Assembly: GCA_018380885.1 (NCBI GenBank)
Contig: JAGZSY010000016.1
Location: 1 to 64,000 of the forward strand
Reading direction: 5' to 3'
Origin: Enterocloster asparagiformis
GTDB lineage: Bacteria; Bacillota; Clostridia; Lachnospirales; Lachnospiraceae
Length of the DNA: 64,000 nt
Both the position numbers and the translations under genes were made by a program. Below the pieces are notes generated by a model. It was given only the letters and a program-made list of their open reading frames with translations, had not been told where the DNA came from and did no database searches. Shown here one piece after another: positions 23,709 to 32,225 of the stretch (position 1 is the first letter of the stretch; the number at the start of each line of letters is the position of its first letter).

Positions 23709-26363
23709 TCAGGTCTCCCCGCCGTCCCCGTCCTTCTTTTCATCCAGAACAGCGCTCCAGGCCTCATCCTGTTTAAAATCCCATTCTTCCTCCGTCTCCG
23801 GCTCATCGGGCCGGGCGGCCTCCCGCTGTCTTGCGGCCTCCTTCGCCTGGGACGCCTCGCGTCTGAGCTCCTCCTCCCTGGCTTTTGTCCGCTGGTGGGC
23901 GGCTCTGCGCCTGGACGCCCTAGAGAACTCGCGGTTCACCTGACCCGCCGTTTTCCCGGCCTTCCGCCGCAGCATTGCCCTGATACCGCCCCGCGCCTCC
24001 CGGTCGTCGTCCTCGCCGGCTTCCAGGCCGGACTCCCCGTCGGGCTCCGGTCCATCCTCCTGAGGCTGCGTTTTTTCTTCCATCCGTCTCCAGCTGATCG
24101 CCACCCTAAACAGGTCGCCCTCCACGGACACCTTCATGGTTCCGTCCTGGAGCTCCGTAAAGCTTCTGGCAATTGCCAGGCCCAGGCCCGAGCCCTCCGT
24201 GTTGCGGGAGACGTCGCCGCGGACAAACCGCTCGGTCAGCTCCTCGGGGGACACGGTCAGTTCTCTGGCGGAAATGTTGCGCAGCACGACGGTCACAGTG
24301 CCGCTCTCGTCCTCGTCCAGATTGATATAGGCTCTGGTACCCGGCATGGCGTACTTGGTGATGTTCACCAGCAGGTTTTCAAAAATCCGGTAGGTCCTCT
24401 GGCTGTCCAGATACAGCACGATTTTCTCCTCGGGCAGGGTCCAGCGGAATTCCACGCCGCTGGCTTCCATCCGGTCGGCCAGCTCCAGCCTCACCTGCTT
24501 GATCAGGCTGACGATGTCCACCGGGCCGCGGTTCATGGTGACCGTCCCGCTGCTGGCCTTGCTGACCTCAAACAGGTCCTCGATCAGCACCTTCAGACGC
24601 ATGGACTTCTGATCCAGCACCTGGATATAGCTTGCGCGCTCCTGCTCGGTTACGCCCGGCTGCTTCAGCAGGTTCACGTAGGTGATAATAGCGGTCAGCG
24701 GGGTTTTTAAGTCGTGGGACACGTTGGTGATCAGCTCAGTCTTGGTGCGCTCGCTCTTCACCTCCTGGTCCACGGCCTTCTTAAAACCCTGCCGGACGCG
24801 GGCCAGCTGCTCCTTCAGGGGATTGAACAGCCCCAAATCCTCGGACACATCCACATCCAGCTCGCCCTCCGCCATCTGGTTGATGGCCTCCAGCAGACGG
24901 TTGTACTTGCCTTCCATCTCATTCCAGTATCTGCGGATCAGGAAGAACAGCACAAAGGAATACACAACCAACGCCGCAATTCCGAAAAACCACAGGTAGG
25001 AAATCGCCGCCAGAATGATAAAGTTGGCGATCACCGCCTTGCCGATGGCCTTGCTGGACCGGGAGTGCCAATCCGTCTCATTGAAGGGATTTAAGCACCT
25101 GCACACCCAGCGCTTCACAAAGCAGCAGAAGCGTCCCACCCATGTGCGCTCAGTGATATAGCGCCACAGCCCCAGGGTGAACACGGCCCGCAGGCAGGTG
25201 ATTCCCCAGTAGAGCATGCCGTAAACCGCCATCCAGAAAAGCAGATTCAGGACCAGGGCCAGCACATTGGCGGCCGTGCCGGAAAGCGGGATCCTCATCA
25301 GCTCCGCCTGCAGCCTCCCGTCGTGGGTGTAGACGATCATGGCTCCCGGCAGGCTCGCGTCGCCCAGCAATACCAGCCACATCGTTCCCAGGACGCACAA
25401 GGGCTCAAAGTTCACCCTGCACAGGGCGCTCCGCCCGATCTCTAAGGACTTAAACCCGGGCAGCGCCAGCGCGACCAGCGCGATCACGGCGCACAGAGAG
25501 AACACCACCGCGTAAAAAGTCCCGTCGCTGTTTATATCGTAGGGATCCAGGGTTGTATTTGTCCTATAAAGGTTGGCCCCGGAAAATTCGGTGGGGCTGC
25601 ACTTGAACTGGAAGGACACGTTCCTGGGCCCGGCGAATTCCACACCGCCGTAGCGGTAGTCGGCGCCCTGACGGACCGCCACCGGGTCGTAAAATTCATA
25701 CTGGCTGAAGGCCTGCTGTATGCCGTCCCGGTCCACTACATGGTCCATGGAGTCCAGCTTCAGCGCGCCGGATGCAGTGAAGTGGATGGTGAAGCTCATC
25801 TCATCCCCCTGCAAATTCTGAAATTCCCGCTCCGGGTCGCTGACGTTGCTGCGCAGCAGATTGCCGCTCTCATCCAGCATCCTGTATTTCAGGCGGCCGG
25901 TGTAAACCTGCGAATAGCCCTGCCATTCCTCGCCGGCGCTGTCCATGGTCTCCTTCAGATTCTCGTAAAAAGCGGCATCGTACTGGGAAAAGCTCTCCTC
26001 AGCAGCCGCCACGTCGTCTCCGTCCGCCTCCTGGACCGTAACGTCCTGGTCCTGCTGCGCTTCCCGCAGCTTGCTCTCCAGCCCGGGCAGAAATACCTGC
26101 GAGGGCGTCAGAAACCGTCCCTCCTCATCCTGTACCTGCTCCCGCCAGGCCTGATAGCTGCTGTTCATCACCTGGAGGGCCAGATCGCCCGCCACACTGC
26201 GGGCATAGCTCTCCTTGCGCTGCTCCTCATAGCGCCCTTTGTACTCATTGGCCCGCTCCACCAAATAGGGATAGAGGCCCACGGTCGCCGCCGAAGCCAG
26301 CAGTACGACCACCAATATCAAGATAATTCCCAGGCTATGCCTGCTTTTCAATTTTGTATCCAA
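23709..26363 (-). CDS. Membrane sensor histidine kinase
   Basis: 884 residues. One helix at about 11-30, a long extracytoplasmic sensor region (about 35-280), then several helices (about 283-303, 322-334, 362-392, 443-475), a short HAMP-like linker, HisKA with NVSHDLKTPLTAI (H550), and a HATPase domain with SGLGLAIARS near 725. It ends in an unusual hydrophilic, Arg/Glu/Ala-rich tail of roughly 130 residues likely to form a coiled coil. The start codon appears to be TTG at 26363 next to GTGGGGAG, overlapping the response-regulator gene by 29 bases; a TTG four codons later is an alternative. It phosphorylates the upstream-encoded OmpR-type regulator. The signal is unknown. Confidence 0.9.
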   Translation of the reverse strand: MDTKLKSRHSLGIILILVVVLLASAATVGLYPYLVERANEYKGRYEEQRKESYARSVAGDLALQVMNSSYQAWREQVQDEEGRFLTPSQVFLPGLESKLREAQQDQDVTVQEADGDDVAAAEESFSQYDAAFYENLKETMDSAGEEWQGYSQVYTGRLKYRMLDESGNLLRSNVSDPEREFQNLQGDEMSFTIHFTASGALKLDSMDHVVDRDGIQQAFSQYEFYDPVAVRQGADYRYGGVEFAGPRNVSFQFKCSPTEFSGANLYRTNTTLDPYDINSDGTFYAVVFSLCAVIALVALALPGFKSLEIGRSALCRVNFEPLCVLGTMWLVLLGDASLPGAMIVYTHDGRLQAELMRIPLSGTAANVLALVLNLLFWMAVYGMLYWGITCLRAVFTLGLWRYITERTWVGRFCCFVKRWVCRCLNPFNETDWHSRSSKAIGKAVIANFIILAAISYLWFFGIAALVVYSFVLFFLIRRYWNEMEGKYNRLLEAINQMAEGELDVDVSEDLGLFNPLKEQLARVRQGFKKAVDQEVKSERTKTELITNVSHDLKTPLTAIITYVNLLKQPGVTEQERASYIQVLDQKSMRLKVLIEDLFEVSKASSGTVTMNRGPVDIVSLIKQVRLELADRMEASGVEFRWTLPEEKIVLYLDSQRTYRIFENLLVNITKYAMPGTRAYINLDEDESGTVTVVLRNISARELTVSPEELTERFVRGDVSRNTEGSGLGLAIARSFTELQDGTMKVSVEGDLFRVAISWRRMEEKTQPQEDGPEPDGESGLEAGEDDDREARGGIRAMLRRKAGKTAGQVNREFSRASRRRAAHQRTKAREEELRREASQAKEAARQREAARPDEPETEEEWDFKQDEAWSAVLDEKKDGDGGET

Positions 26364-27045
26364 CTCCCCACACCACCTTTACATATTTTGGTTCCTTTGG
26401 GTTCACTTCGATCTTTTCGCGGATGTTGCGGATGTGGACCATCACGGTATCCGTGTTGATCGCCCGTTCGTTCCAAACCCGCTCGTAGATTTCATCAGCC
26501 GGAAATACCCGGCCCGGGTTCTGTACCAGCAGCAGAAGGATCTTGTACTCGATGGGCGTCAGCTTTACCGGCTTGTCGTCCACCGTCACCTCCACCGTGT
26601 CCTCGTTGATTTCCAGCCCGCCCAGGCGGTGGACCTTGGGATTCTCCGGCTGCTGGCGGTTTAAGCGGTCCATAAACCGCCTGTACCTGCGCAGCTGGGA
26701 ATTCACCCTGGCCAACAGCTCCATGGGGGTGAAGGGTTTGGTAATGTAATCGTCCGCTCCCATGTTCAGCCCCAGGATCTTATCCACCTCCTCCGACTTG
26801 GCGGAGAGAAAAATCACTGGAAAATCGTATTTTTCCCGCAGCTTCACCACCATGGTGATCCCATCCATCCGCGGCATCATCACATCCACAATGGCCAGCT
26901 GCACCTCCTCTTTCTCCAAGAGCTGCAGGCCTTCCACGCCGTCTGCGGCCTGAAACACCTGGTAGCCCTGGCTCCTCAAAAAGATCTCAACGCCCTCTCT
27001 GATTTCCTTGTCATCCTCAACCAGAAGTATCCGGTCTGCTCCCAT
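26335..27045 (-). CDS. OmpR/PhoB-family response regulator
   Basis: 236 residues. Receiver domain with acidic pair D11/D12, phospho-acceptor D54 (IVDVMMPRMDG) and conserved lysine in ITKPF near 105, followed by a winged-helix DNA-binding domain (VKLTPIEYKILLLL, then ERVWNERAINTDTVMVHIRNIREKIE). The ATG at 27045 is preferred because AGGAGG is 8 bases upstream; the ATG two codons earlier is only 2 bases from it. First gene of the operon with the histidine kinase. Confidence 0.94.
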   Translation of the reverse strand: MGADRILLVEDDKEIREGVEIFLRSQGYQVFQAADGVEGLQLLEKEEVQLAIVDVMMPRMDGITMVVKLREKYDFPVIFLSAKSEEVDKILGLNMGADDYITKPFTPMELLARVNSQLRRYRRFMDRLNRQQPENPKVHRLGGLEINEDTVEVTVDDKPVKLTPIEYKILLLLVQNPGRVFPADEIYERVWNERAINTDTVMVHIRNIREKIEVNPKEPKYVKVVWGVGYKIEKQA

Positions 27046-27345
27046 GCTCATACCCTCCTGTTCACATTCATTATCCTATCAGCCAATTCCAAAGTCCTTC
27101 GACAGAAAAAACAAAAGATTTTCTAAATTTTATCGCAACGTTTCAGTACGGCCGGGAAATTTGGTGAAGGAAGCAGCTTCCTGACCGGCTTTTCCGTTCA
27201 AAAAGATAAGCTGTCCTGAACTGTTGCATTTTGCCGTTACCTGTCCATTCTATCATAAAATGCCCACAGCCGCATCAATACTCATTCAGAAGTGTCCCCA
27301 GCTCCCGGCAAAACATCAGGCGTCAGGGCCACGATGCGCAAAAAA
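27046..27345. other. Intergenic region between the response regulator and the upstream terminator
   Basis: About 300 bases with no supported gene. It must hold the promoter of the two-component operon, but I could not pick a convincing -35/-10 pair. A GC-rich imperfect hairpin near 27150-27210 (GCCGG...CCGGC around GGAAGCAGCTTCC) is visible; its role is unknown. Confidence 0.5.
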
Positions 27346-27379
27346 ATATCCCCGGCCGCGCTTTTGCAGCCGGAGATAT
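27339..27379 (-). terminator. Intrinsic terminator of the alkylsulfatase-like gene
   Basis: An 11-pair stem with one wobble (ATATCCCCGGC/GCCGGAGATAT) and a 12-base loop, followed by TTTTTTT on the minus strand, about 40 bases after the stop of the 27421 gene. Confidence 0.85.
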
Positions 27380-27420
27380 CCCCATCCTTTTCAGTTTCAT
27401 ATCAAACCCGGCGCGGGCTC

Positions 27421-28674
27421 CTACACCTCTTTTGCGCTGGAAATATAGTAATGCCGCGCGTTGGCCGAGGTCATCTGGACCGCTCTGGCAAGCAGCGCCC
27501 TGCGCTTTAAGTCCTTTGCGTTCTCATCACAGCCTTCGCCCTCCAACAGCTCCAAAAGCTCCAGGGCCAGCTGGCTGTTGCCCTGATCAAGGCAGTCCCC
27601 GGCCTTCTCCAGAACCTTCTTTGCCCCGCCGGCAAGCTCCAGCACCGCCGCAGAAAACTCCCGTCTGCGGCAGGGCATGAGGTGGGCGGCGTCGCCGTCG
27701 AACCAGCCCACATAGCCGTTGTAAATGCTCTTCACCGACCATTCCACCGTGCCGTAATACTCCCCCAGATACTCCTTGTCCCGCAGTTCCCGGGGCAGCC
27801 GCACCGACTCCACCGTTTCCTCCAGCGTCAGCCCGCGCCCCAGGCACTCCAGGGTCTGGTCCAGCACCGAGGCGATGGCGGCCTTAAAGCTGCCCACCAC
27901 CTCCTGAACCCGGCCGCGGCCCACCAGAGGCGCCGTGTGCCCCGGCAGCAGGGCTTCGGCGGGGTAGGATAGGATGGTCTCCAGGGATTTGACCCACTGG
28001 GCCACATCCCGGTACTGGGTGCCGCGGATCGCGTACAGGTTGGGCCAGCAGCCGTAGTAATTGTCCCCGCTGATCATCACCTTGTCCGCCTCCAGCCACA
28101 CAAACAGCTGGTCGTCCGTCTCCCCCGGCGCCGCGGTCAATTCCACGGTCACGCCGTCAATAGCCCGGGTGACGGTGCCCCCGTCGTAGACCGTGGTGGG
28201 CGGCATAAAGTCGTAGGCGCCGTCGCCCACGGCCTTTCCCTCCCGGGGCCCGATTCCCTGGGAAATGTTCTCCTCGTCGCTGAGAGCATACCCGAACTGG
28301 AACGCGCCTCTTTTGTTCAGGGCGGCCGCGATGCGGTCGTAGCCGTCCAGCGCAGCCGCCTGGGATTTAAAGGCGATGATCTCCTGCACCGTGTCCCGGA
28401 ACGCCCCCGCCCCGCCCCTGTGGTCGGGGTGGGAGTGGGTGTAGATGATGGTCCTCACCGGCTTGTCCGTGATGTCGGCCAGCTCCCGGCGCAGCCTCCC
28501 CGCCCTGGTATCGGAGTCCAGGGTGTCCACCAGGATCACGGACGTGTCCCCGATAATAGCCGTCGCGTTGCTGTGGCCCCATCCCAGAAAATGGTATATA
28601 CGGTCATTGATCTTTGTCACCTGCCGATGGTACTGCTCTTCGGTAAATTTTTTTAATTTTTCCTCGCCTGTCAT
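27421..28674 (-). CDS. Metallo-beta-lactamase fold hydrolase, alkylsulfatase (SdsA1/BDS1)-like
   Basis: 417 residues from ATG 28674 with GGAGGAGAGGG upstream. The MBL metal motif is THSHPDH (H80, H82, D84, H85), followed by GETDDQLFVWL and the second-half motifs ISGDNYYGCWPNLYAIRG and LLPGHTAPLVGRG, then an alpha-helical dimerisation-like domain (about 270-395) as in SdsA1 alkylsulfatases. It lacks the C-terminal sterol-carrier-like domain and has no secretion signal, so it is probably cytoplasmic. Expected activity is hydrolysis of a sulfate ester or a related small substrate; the substrate is unknown. Confidence 0.82.
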   Translation of the reverse strand: MTGEEKLKKFTEEQYHRQVTKINDRIYHFLGWGHSNATAIIGDTSVILVDTLDSDTRAGRLRRELADITDKPVRTIIYTHSHPDHRGGAGAFRDTVQEIIAFKSQAAALDGYDRIAAALNKRGAFQFGYALSDEENISQGIGPREGKAVGDGAYDFMPPTTVYDGGTVTRAIDGVTVELTAAPGETDDQLFVWLEADKVMISGDNYYGCWPNLYAIRGTQYRDVAQWVKSLETILSYPAEALLPGHTAPLVGRGRVQEVVGSFKAAIASVLDQTLECLGRGLTLEETVESVRLPRELRDKEYLGEYYGTVEWSVKSIYNGYVGWFDGDAAHLMPCRRREFSAAVLELAGGAKKVLEKAGDCLDQGNSQLALELLELLEGEGCDENAKDLKRRALLARAVQMTSANARHYYISSAKEV

Positions 28675-28754
28675 TGTATTCCCTCTCCTCCCAGATTCAT
28701 TTTGCATAGGACCATTATATACCCGTTTGAACGGGAAGCCAACTAAAGATAGCG

Positions 28755-31700
28755 TTAAGCGGCCGGGGAACCGCCCCGCTCCTCCCCCCAGCAGAACACC
28801 TTGACGGACGCCCGCTCCGTCATGGCGTAAAGCACCGCCGCCAAATGGTAGCGGCCGGGACTGGCAAAGGCCTTCACCGCCTGGCTCTCCGACAGGCGCA
28901 TGTGGTTAAAGCTTCCGCCCCGGGTGGATTTCACCTCGTAAAAATCCTCCAGGGTTCCGTCCCGGAACACGCCGATATCAAATCCGCTCTGCTTGTAACG
29001 CTCCGTGTCCATGCGGCGAATCTCGATCTGCTCCTCCCCCTGACCGGCGGTCAGAACCAGAAAGGCGCTCTGCTCCGTCCTGCCCGTCAGGCGGGCCCCG
29101 CCGGCCTCATACCTGCGGATCAGGTGTTCCCAGACGAACCGCTCCCCCCACTCCCCGGCAGCCCTGCGCTCCCTGGCCTCGGGCTCCGGCAGGCCGTCAA
29201 AATCCCACTCCGGGTCAGGGCACATCTCTCCTCCCTGAGCCCTGGCCTGAAGCAGCGCTTCCAGCTGCTCCGGCCCCTCCGCTCCGGCCAGAAGCAGAAG
29301 GCGTTCCAGCTGGTCCGCCTTCTGGTCCCGGCTCTCCAGATAAGACTGATCGCACAGCAAAAAGCGCTTGGGATAGAGGCGTTTAAACAGCTTCGCCGCT
29401 TCCCCCGGACGGCTCTGCATCCACTGGAACAGCCGGTGGAGGCTGCGGCGCTCCTCCTCCCCGGCCTGCCGGTCAGGGGATTCCAAAATTTCCCAGACGC
29501 AGTCCTCCAGCCGTCTGGCCGCCGCGTCCGGCTCCATCACCGCCATGACGGGATAACGGCTGTGAAAACCGGCCAGCGTCCCCCTCAGGTTCAGGCCAAG
29601 GCCCTGGGCCACATCCTTTAGGGTCTCGTCGATTCCCCCGTCCAGCCACAGGTTCCAGGGGCGGCACAGGATTCCCTCCTGGTTGGGAAATACTCCGCCC
29701 TTCCGCTTCCGGTAATGAATCAGGCTGTCCCTGCCCACGGCGTAGGCCAGATCCGCCAATTTGCCGAACCAGGCAAGCGCCTCCTCCCGGGACGCGCCCA
29801 GCCTGGAGGCGATCTCCGGCAGCTCCTCCCCCAGGTTGTTTCGCGCCGCCAGGGTGTCCAAAATCAAGCGAAGCGCGAAACTGTCGGATTTCCACCAAAG
29901 CCTGGCGCCCTGAACCGGGATATCCACAGCCGCCGGCATGGCCTCCCCAAAGAACGCCCGGCAGACCTCATAGAGCTCCCGGCGCTGCCCCGCATCCTCC
30001 GCCTTCTCATCCCTGAGGGCCGTGACCGCGAGAATGGCGTCCCGGTATTGGCTGTTCTCCCCCATACCGCAGTAGAACAGGCGGTCGTTGATCATCTCCG
30101 CCACCTCCCCGGCGGTCAGCTCCCGCACAAACAGACCGGGATCGTCCAGCTCTGGGTCCAGCACTGTTTTTTCCAGCAAAACGCCCGCTTTCAGAGCCGC
30201 CCTAAACATCGCCTCGGGCACCGCATTCGCCCGCCTGGCTGCGGTGATCGCAATCAGGCCGCCCTCCAGATTCAGGAAAATATTGTACTCCCCCGCGGCC
30301 ACGGCCCGGCTGAGAGCCGGATCGCATTTGATCAGGTTACGGAACGCCTTCAGCCACGCCCTGGCGGCGGATTGGCCCGCGGGCCGGACAGGAGCCGGGT
30401 CCGCCTGCCCCGTTTCCCCAGGTTCTCCCAGCCGAGCCGCCAGGCTCTCCAGCTTTCCCCAGGTGCAGAGCTGCCTCAGAAGCTGCTCCGCGGTCACGCG
30501 GCATTCCGGCAGCAGGGCTTCCCAGAAACGCAGCTCCTCCCTGCCGGGCAGCGGCTTCCGGTCGTTCCGCTCCGCCATCAGTTCCCACAGTTTGTCCGTG
30601 ATCTGCGGACAATCCGTTCCTCCAGAGGGCACGCACACCAGCGGCTCCCCCATCGGCCCCAGCGCCGGGCGCCGCCTGCCGTCCGTTCCGGTAAACAGCG
30701 GTTTCCGGCACAGGAGGAAACGCAGGCCGTTCCACTGCGCCCTGATCCAGTCGGCCGAAAGCCAGGCCCGCTCCGGAATTTCCGGGATTTGCAGCAGCTG
30801 GTAAAGCCCCTGGACCCCCAAGTCCGCCAGACAGTCCGCCAGGCGCTCCAGCTGAAGGACCGCCGCGCCGAAGAGCTGCTCATTCCGGCGCACCTCGGGG
30901 ATATCCCGGCCGGTCAGGTAGATGCCGTCCCGCGGCTCCGTGGGTTCAAACGCCCTGCTGTTCACCACCGCCGGAAACGGAAAGGCTTCCGCGCCGATCA
31001 GGGGGAAGCAGCAGAACAGGCGGGCGCTGCCGTTTCCCGGCCCCATCAGCCGCACCGGCCTCATTTCCCCATCCACCTGCACTCTGACCGCCGTCTGCAC
31101 CTGGCCGTCGGCGGCGATCAGAAAATAGCTTCGTTCAGGACAGGAGGAGCCGCCCCCGCAGCATTTCTCCGTGGCCGCCAGCAATATTCCCTCTGCCAGA
31201 TCCCCGTCCCTTAAGCCGGGCGCCGCCTCCGCACCGGCCCGCCGGTACCGCGCCTCCTCCCCGTTCCACTCGTCCACCAATCGGATACAGCCGACGCCCT
31301 CCCCAAAGGCAAGCATGTACTCCACATTCTCCTTCAAATCCCGGATGCCGGCCAGGGCCGTCTCCACGCCCCGGTCGTCCAGCAGGTAGGAGAACACGGT
31401 GTTTAGCTCCCCCTCCCTGTAGTCCCCGCAGTCCGGCGCCTGGTCCAGTGCCTCCAGCTCCCCCAGGGCCAGCTCCAGCGCCTCCTCGATCTCCCGGAGC
31501 GTGTCTTTGCTCCGGTCCAGCAGAATCCGGAAGCGCTTGCAGGCCTCCCCCCGCTCCTGAATGACGGAGCGGACCTCCACCCTCCGGGACAGCAGGTGGG
31601 TGGTCATAAAGCCGGTTCCAAAACGCCCCGCGCTCTCCCGCCCGTTTTGCGGCCCGCGCTCCTTTCCCGACACCTGGTTCATCAGCGAGGTCAGGGTCAG

Positions 31701-31958
31701 CACGTCGAACGGGCGGCCGCTGTGCGAAAATTCCAGCCGCCAGCCCTCCTTCTCCTCCTTTAAATGAACCAGGATATCCACCTCCTCCCCGGCCTTTGCC
31801 ACGTCCCCGGCGTTCTGGATCAGTTCCCACACCCATCTCCTGGGGCTGTTTTCATTGACCTCCATCATCAGCTTGTGGATGCTGTCCAGGATCTTGGTGG
31901 ACACCGCCTTCCGATGGATTTTCATCCGGTTCTGTTCAAATAGTTGGCAATAGCTCAT
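28755..31958 (-). CDS. Large sacsin-type GHKL ATPase with C-terminal DUF3883/PD-(D/E)XK-like domain
   Basis: 1067 residues. The N-terminus has a sacsin/Hsp90-like ATPase: N-box WELIQNAGD (E45, N49), a G1-like SHSGRPF at about 78-84 in place of the usual DxG, and GRFGTGF at 111-117. A long middle region (about 250-900) is not recognisable. The C-terminus (about 950-1050) looks like the DUF3883 (NO VEIN C-terminal) domain: GFDIGVFRDG followed by FYEVKST, the D...EVK arrangement of PD-(D/E)XK nucleases. The ATG at 31958 has AGGAGAGG upstream. It is monocistronic, with its own promoter and no methylase or helicase nearby. Proteins with this layout occur in defence islands, so antiphage function is a plausible inference only. 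Confidence 0.75.
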   Translation of the reverse strand: MSYCQLFEQNRMKIHRKAVSTKILDSIHKLMMEVNENSPRRWVWELIQNAGDVAKAGEEVDILVHLKEEKEGWRLEFSHSGRPFDVLTLTSLMNQVSGKERGPQNGRESAGRFGTGFMTTHLLSRRVEVRSVIQERGEACKRFRILLDRSKDTLREIEEALELALGELEALDQAPDCGDYREGELNTVFSYLLDDRGVETALAGIRDLKENVEYMLAFGEGVGCIRLVDEWNGEEARYRRAGAEAAPGLRDGDLAEGILLAATEKCCGGGSSCPERSYFLIAADGQVQTAVRVQVDGEMRPVRLMGPGNGSARLFCCFPLIGAEAFPFPAVVNSRAFEPTEPRDGIYLTGRDIPEVRRNEQLFGAAVLQLERLADCLADLGVQGLYQLLQIPEIPERAWLSADWIRAQWNGLRFLLCRKPLFTGTDGRRRPALGPMGEPLVCVPSGGTDCPQITDKLWELMAERNDRKPLPGREELRFWEALLPECRVTAEQLLRQLCTWGKLESLAARLGEPGETGQADPAPVRPAGQSAARAWLKAFRNLIKCDPALSRAVAAGEYNIFLNLEGGLIAITAARRANAVPEAMFRAALKAGVLLEKTVLDPELDDPGLFVRELTAGEVAEMINDRLFYCGMGENSQYRDAILAVTALRDEKAEDAGQRRELYEVCRAFFGEAMPAAVDIPVQGARLWWKSDSFALRLILDTLAARNNLGEELPEIASRLGASREEALAWFGKLADLAYAVGRDSLIHYRKRKGGVFPNQEGILCRPWNLWLDGGIDETLKDVAQGLGLNLRGTLAGFHSRYPVMAVMEPDAAARRLEDCVWEILESPDRQAGEEERRSLHRLFQWMQSRPGEAAKLFKRLYPKRFLLCDQSYLESRDQKADQLERLLLLAGAEGPEQLEALLQARAQGGEMCPDPEWDFDGLPEPEARERRAAGEWGERFVWEHLIRRYEAGGARLTGRTEQSAFLVLTAGQGEEQIEIRRMDTERYKQSGFDIGVFRDGTLEDFYEVKSTRGGSFNHMRLSESQAVKAFASPGRYHLAAVLYAMTERASVKVFCWGEERGGSPAA

Positions 31959-32019
31959 CTCTTCATTTCCTCTCCTGTGCGCTTGTTTAGGGCCCTTCGG
32001 GCCCGCAGCTTCACCTGGA

Positions 32020-32025
32020 ATTATA
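32020..32025 (-). promoter_or_regulatory. -10 box of the sacsin-type ATPase gene
   Basis: Perfect TATAAT on the minus strand about 60 bases before the ATG; no good -35 seen. The short leader contains a GGGCCC-TTC-GGGCCC hairpin at 31990-32004. Confidence 0.4.
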
Positions 32026-32151
32026 CCGGAATCCCCCCGGGCCCGCGAGTGCGCCCGGCCGCCAAGTCGTCAGGAGCCGCGGGCCTTTTGGACAAAAAAA
32101 GCGCAAGACCGGCAAAACCTGCTGTTTTTGTCAATCTTTCGCCCAATTTGT

Positions 32152-32159
32152 GCTATAAT
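32152..32159 (+). promoter_or_regulatory. Extended -10 promoter (GCTATAAT) of the LysR gene at 32226
   Basis: GCTATAAT, preceded by T at 32151, gives TGC-TATAAT, an extended -10 with perfect hexamer at 32154-32159. Predicted start near 32166, 60 bases before the LysR ATG. Confidence 0.6.
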
Positions 32160-32225
32160 GATACTATTACTCTGTTCGTCCCATGACCTGCTCAACAGAA
32201 TTACAAACAGAAGGAAGGCGTACAA

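Noticed and set aside
29715..31214. 499-codon open frame on the plus strand opposite the sacsin-type ATPase gene
   Set aside because: It has no ribosome site or recognisable domain and arises from GC-rich codon usage of the real gene. The minus-strand protein has clear motifs.
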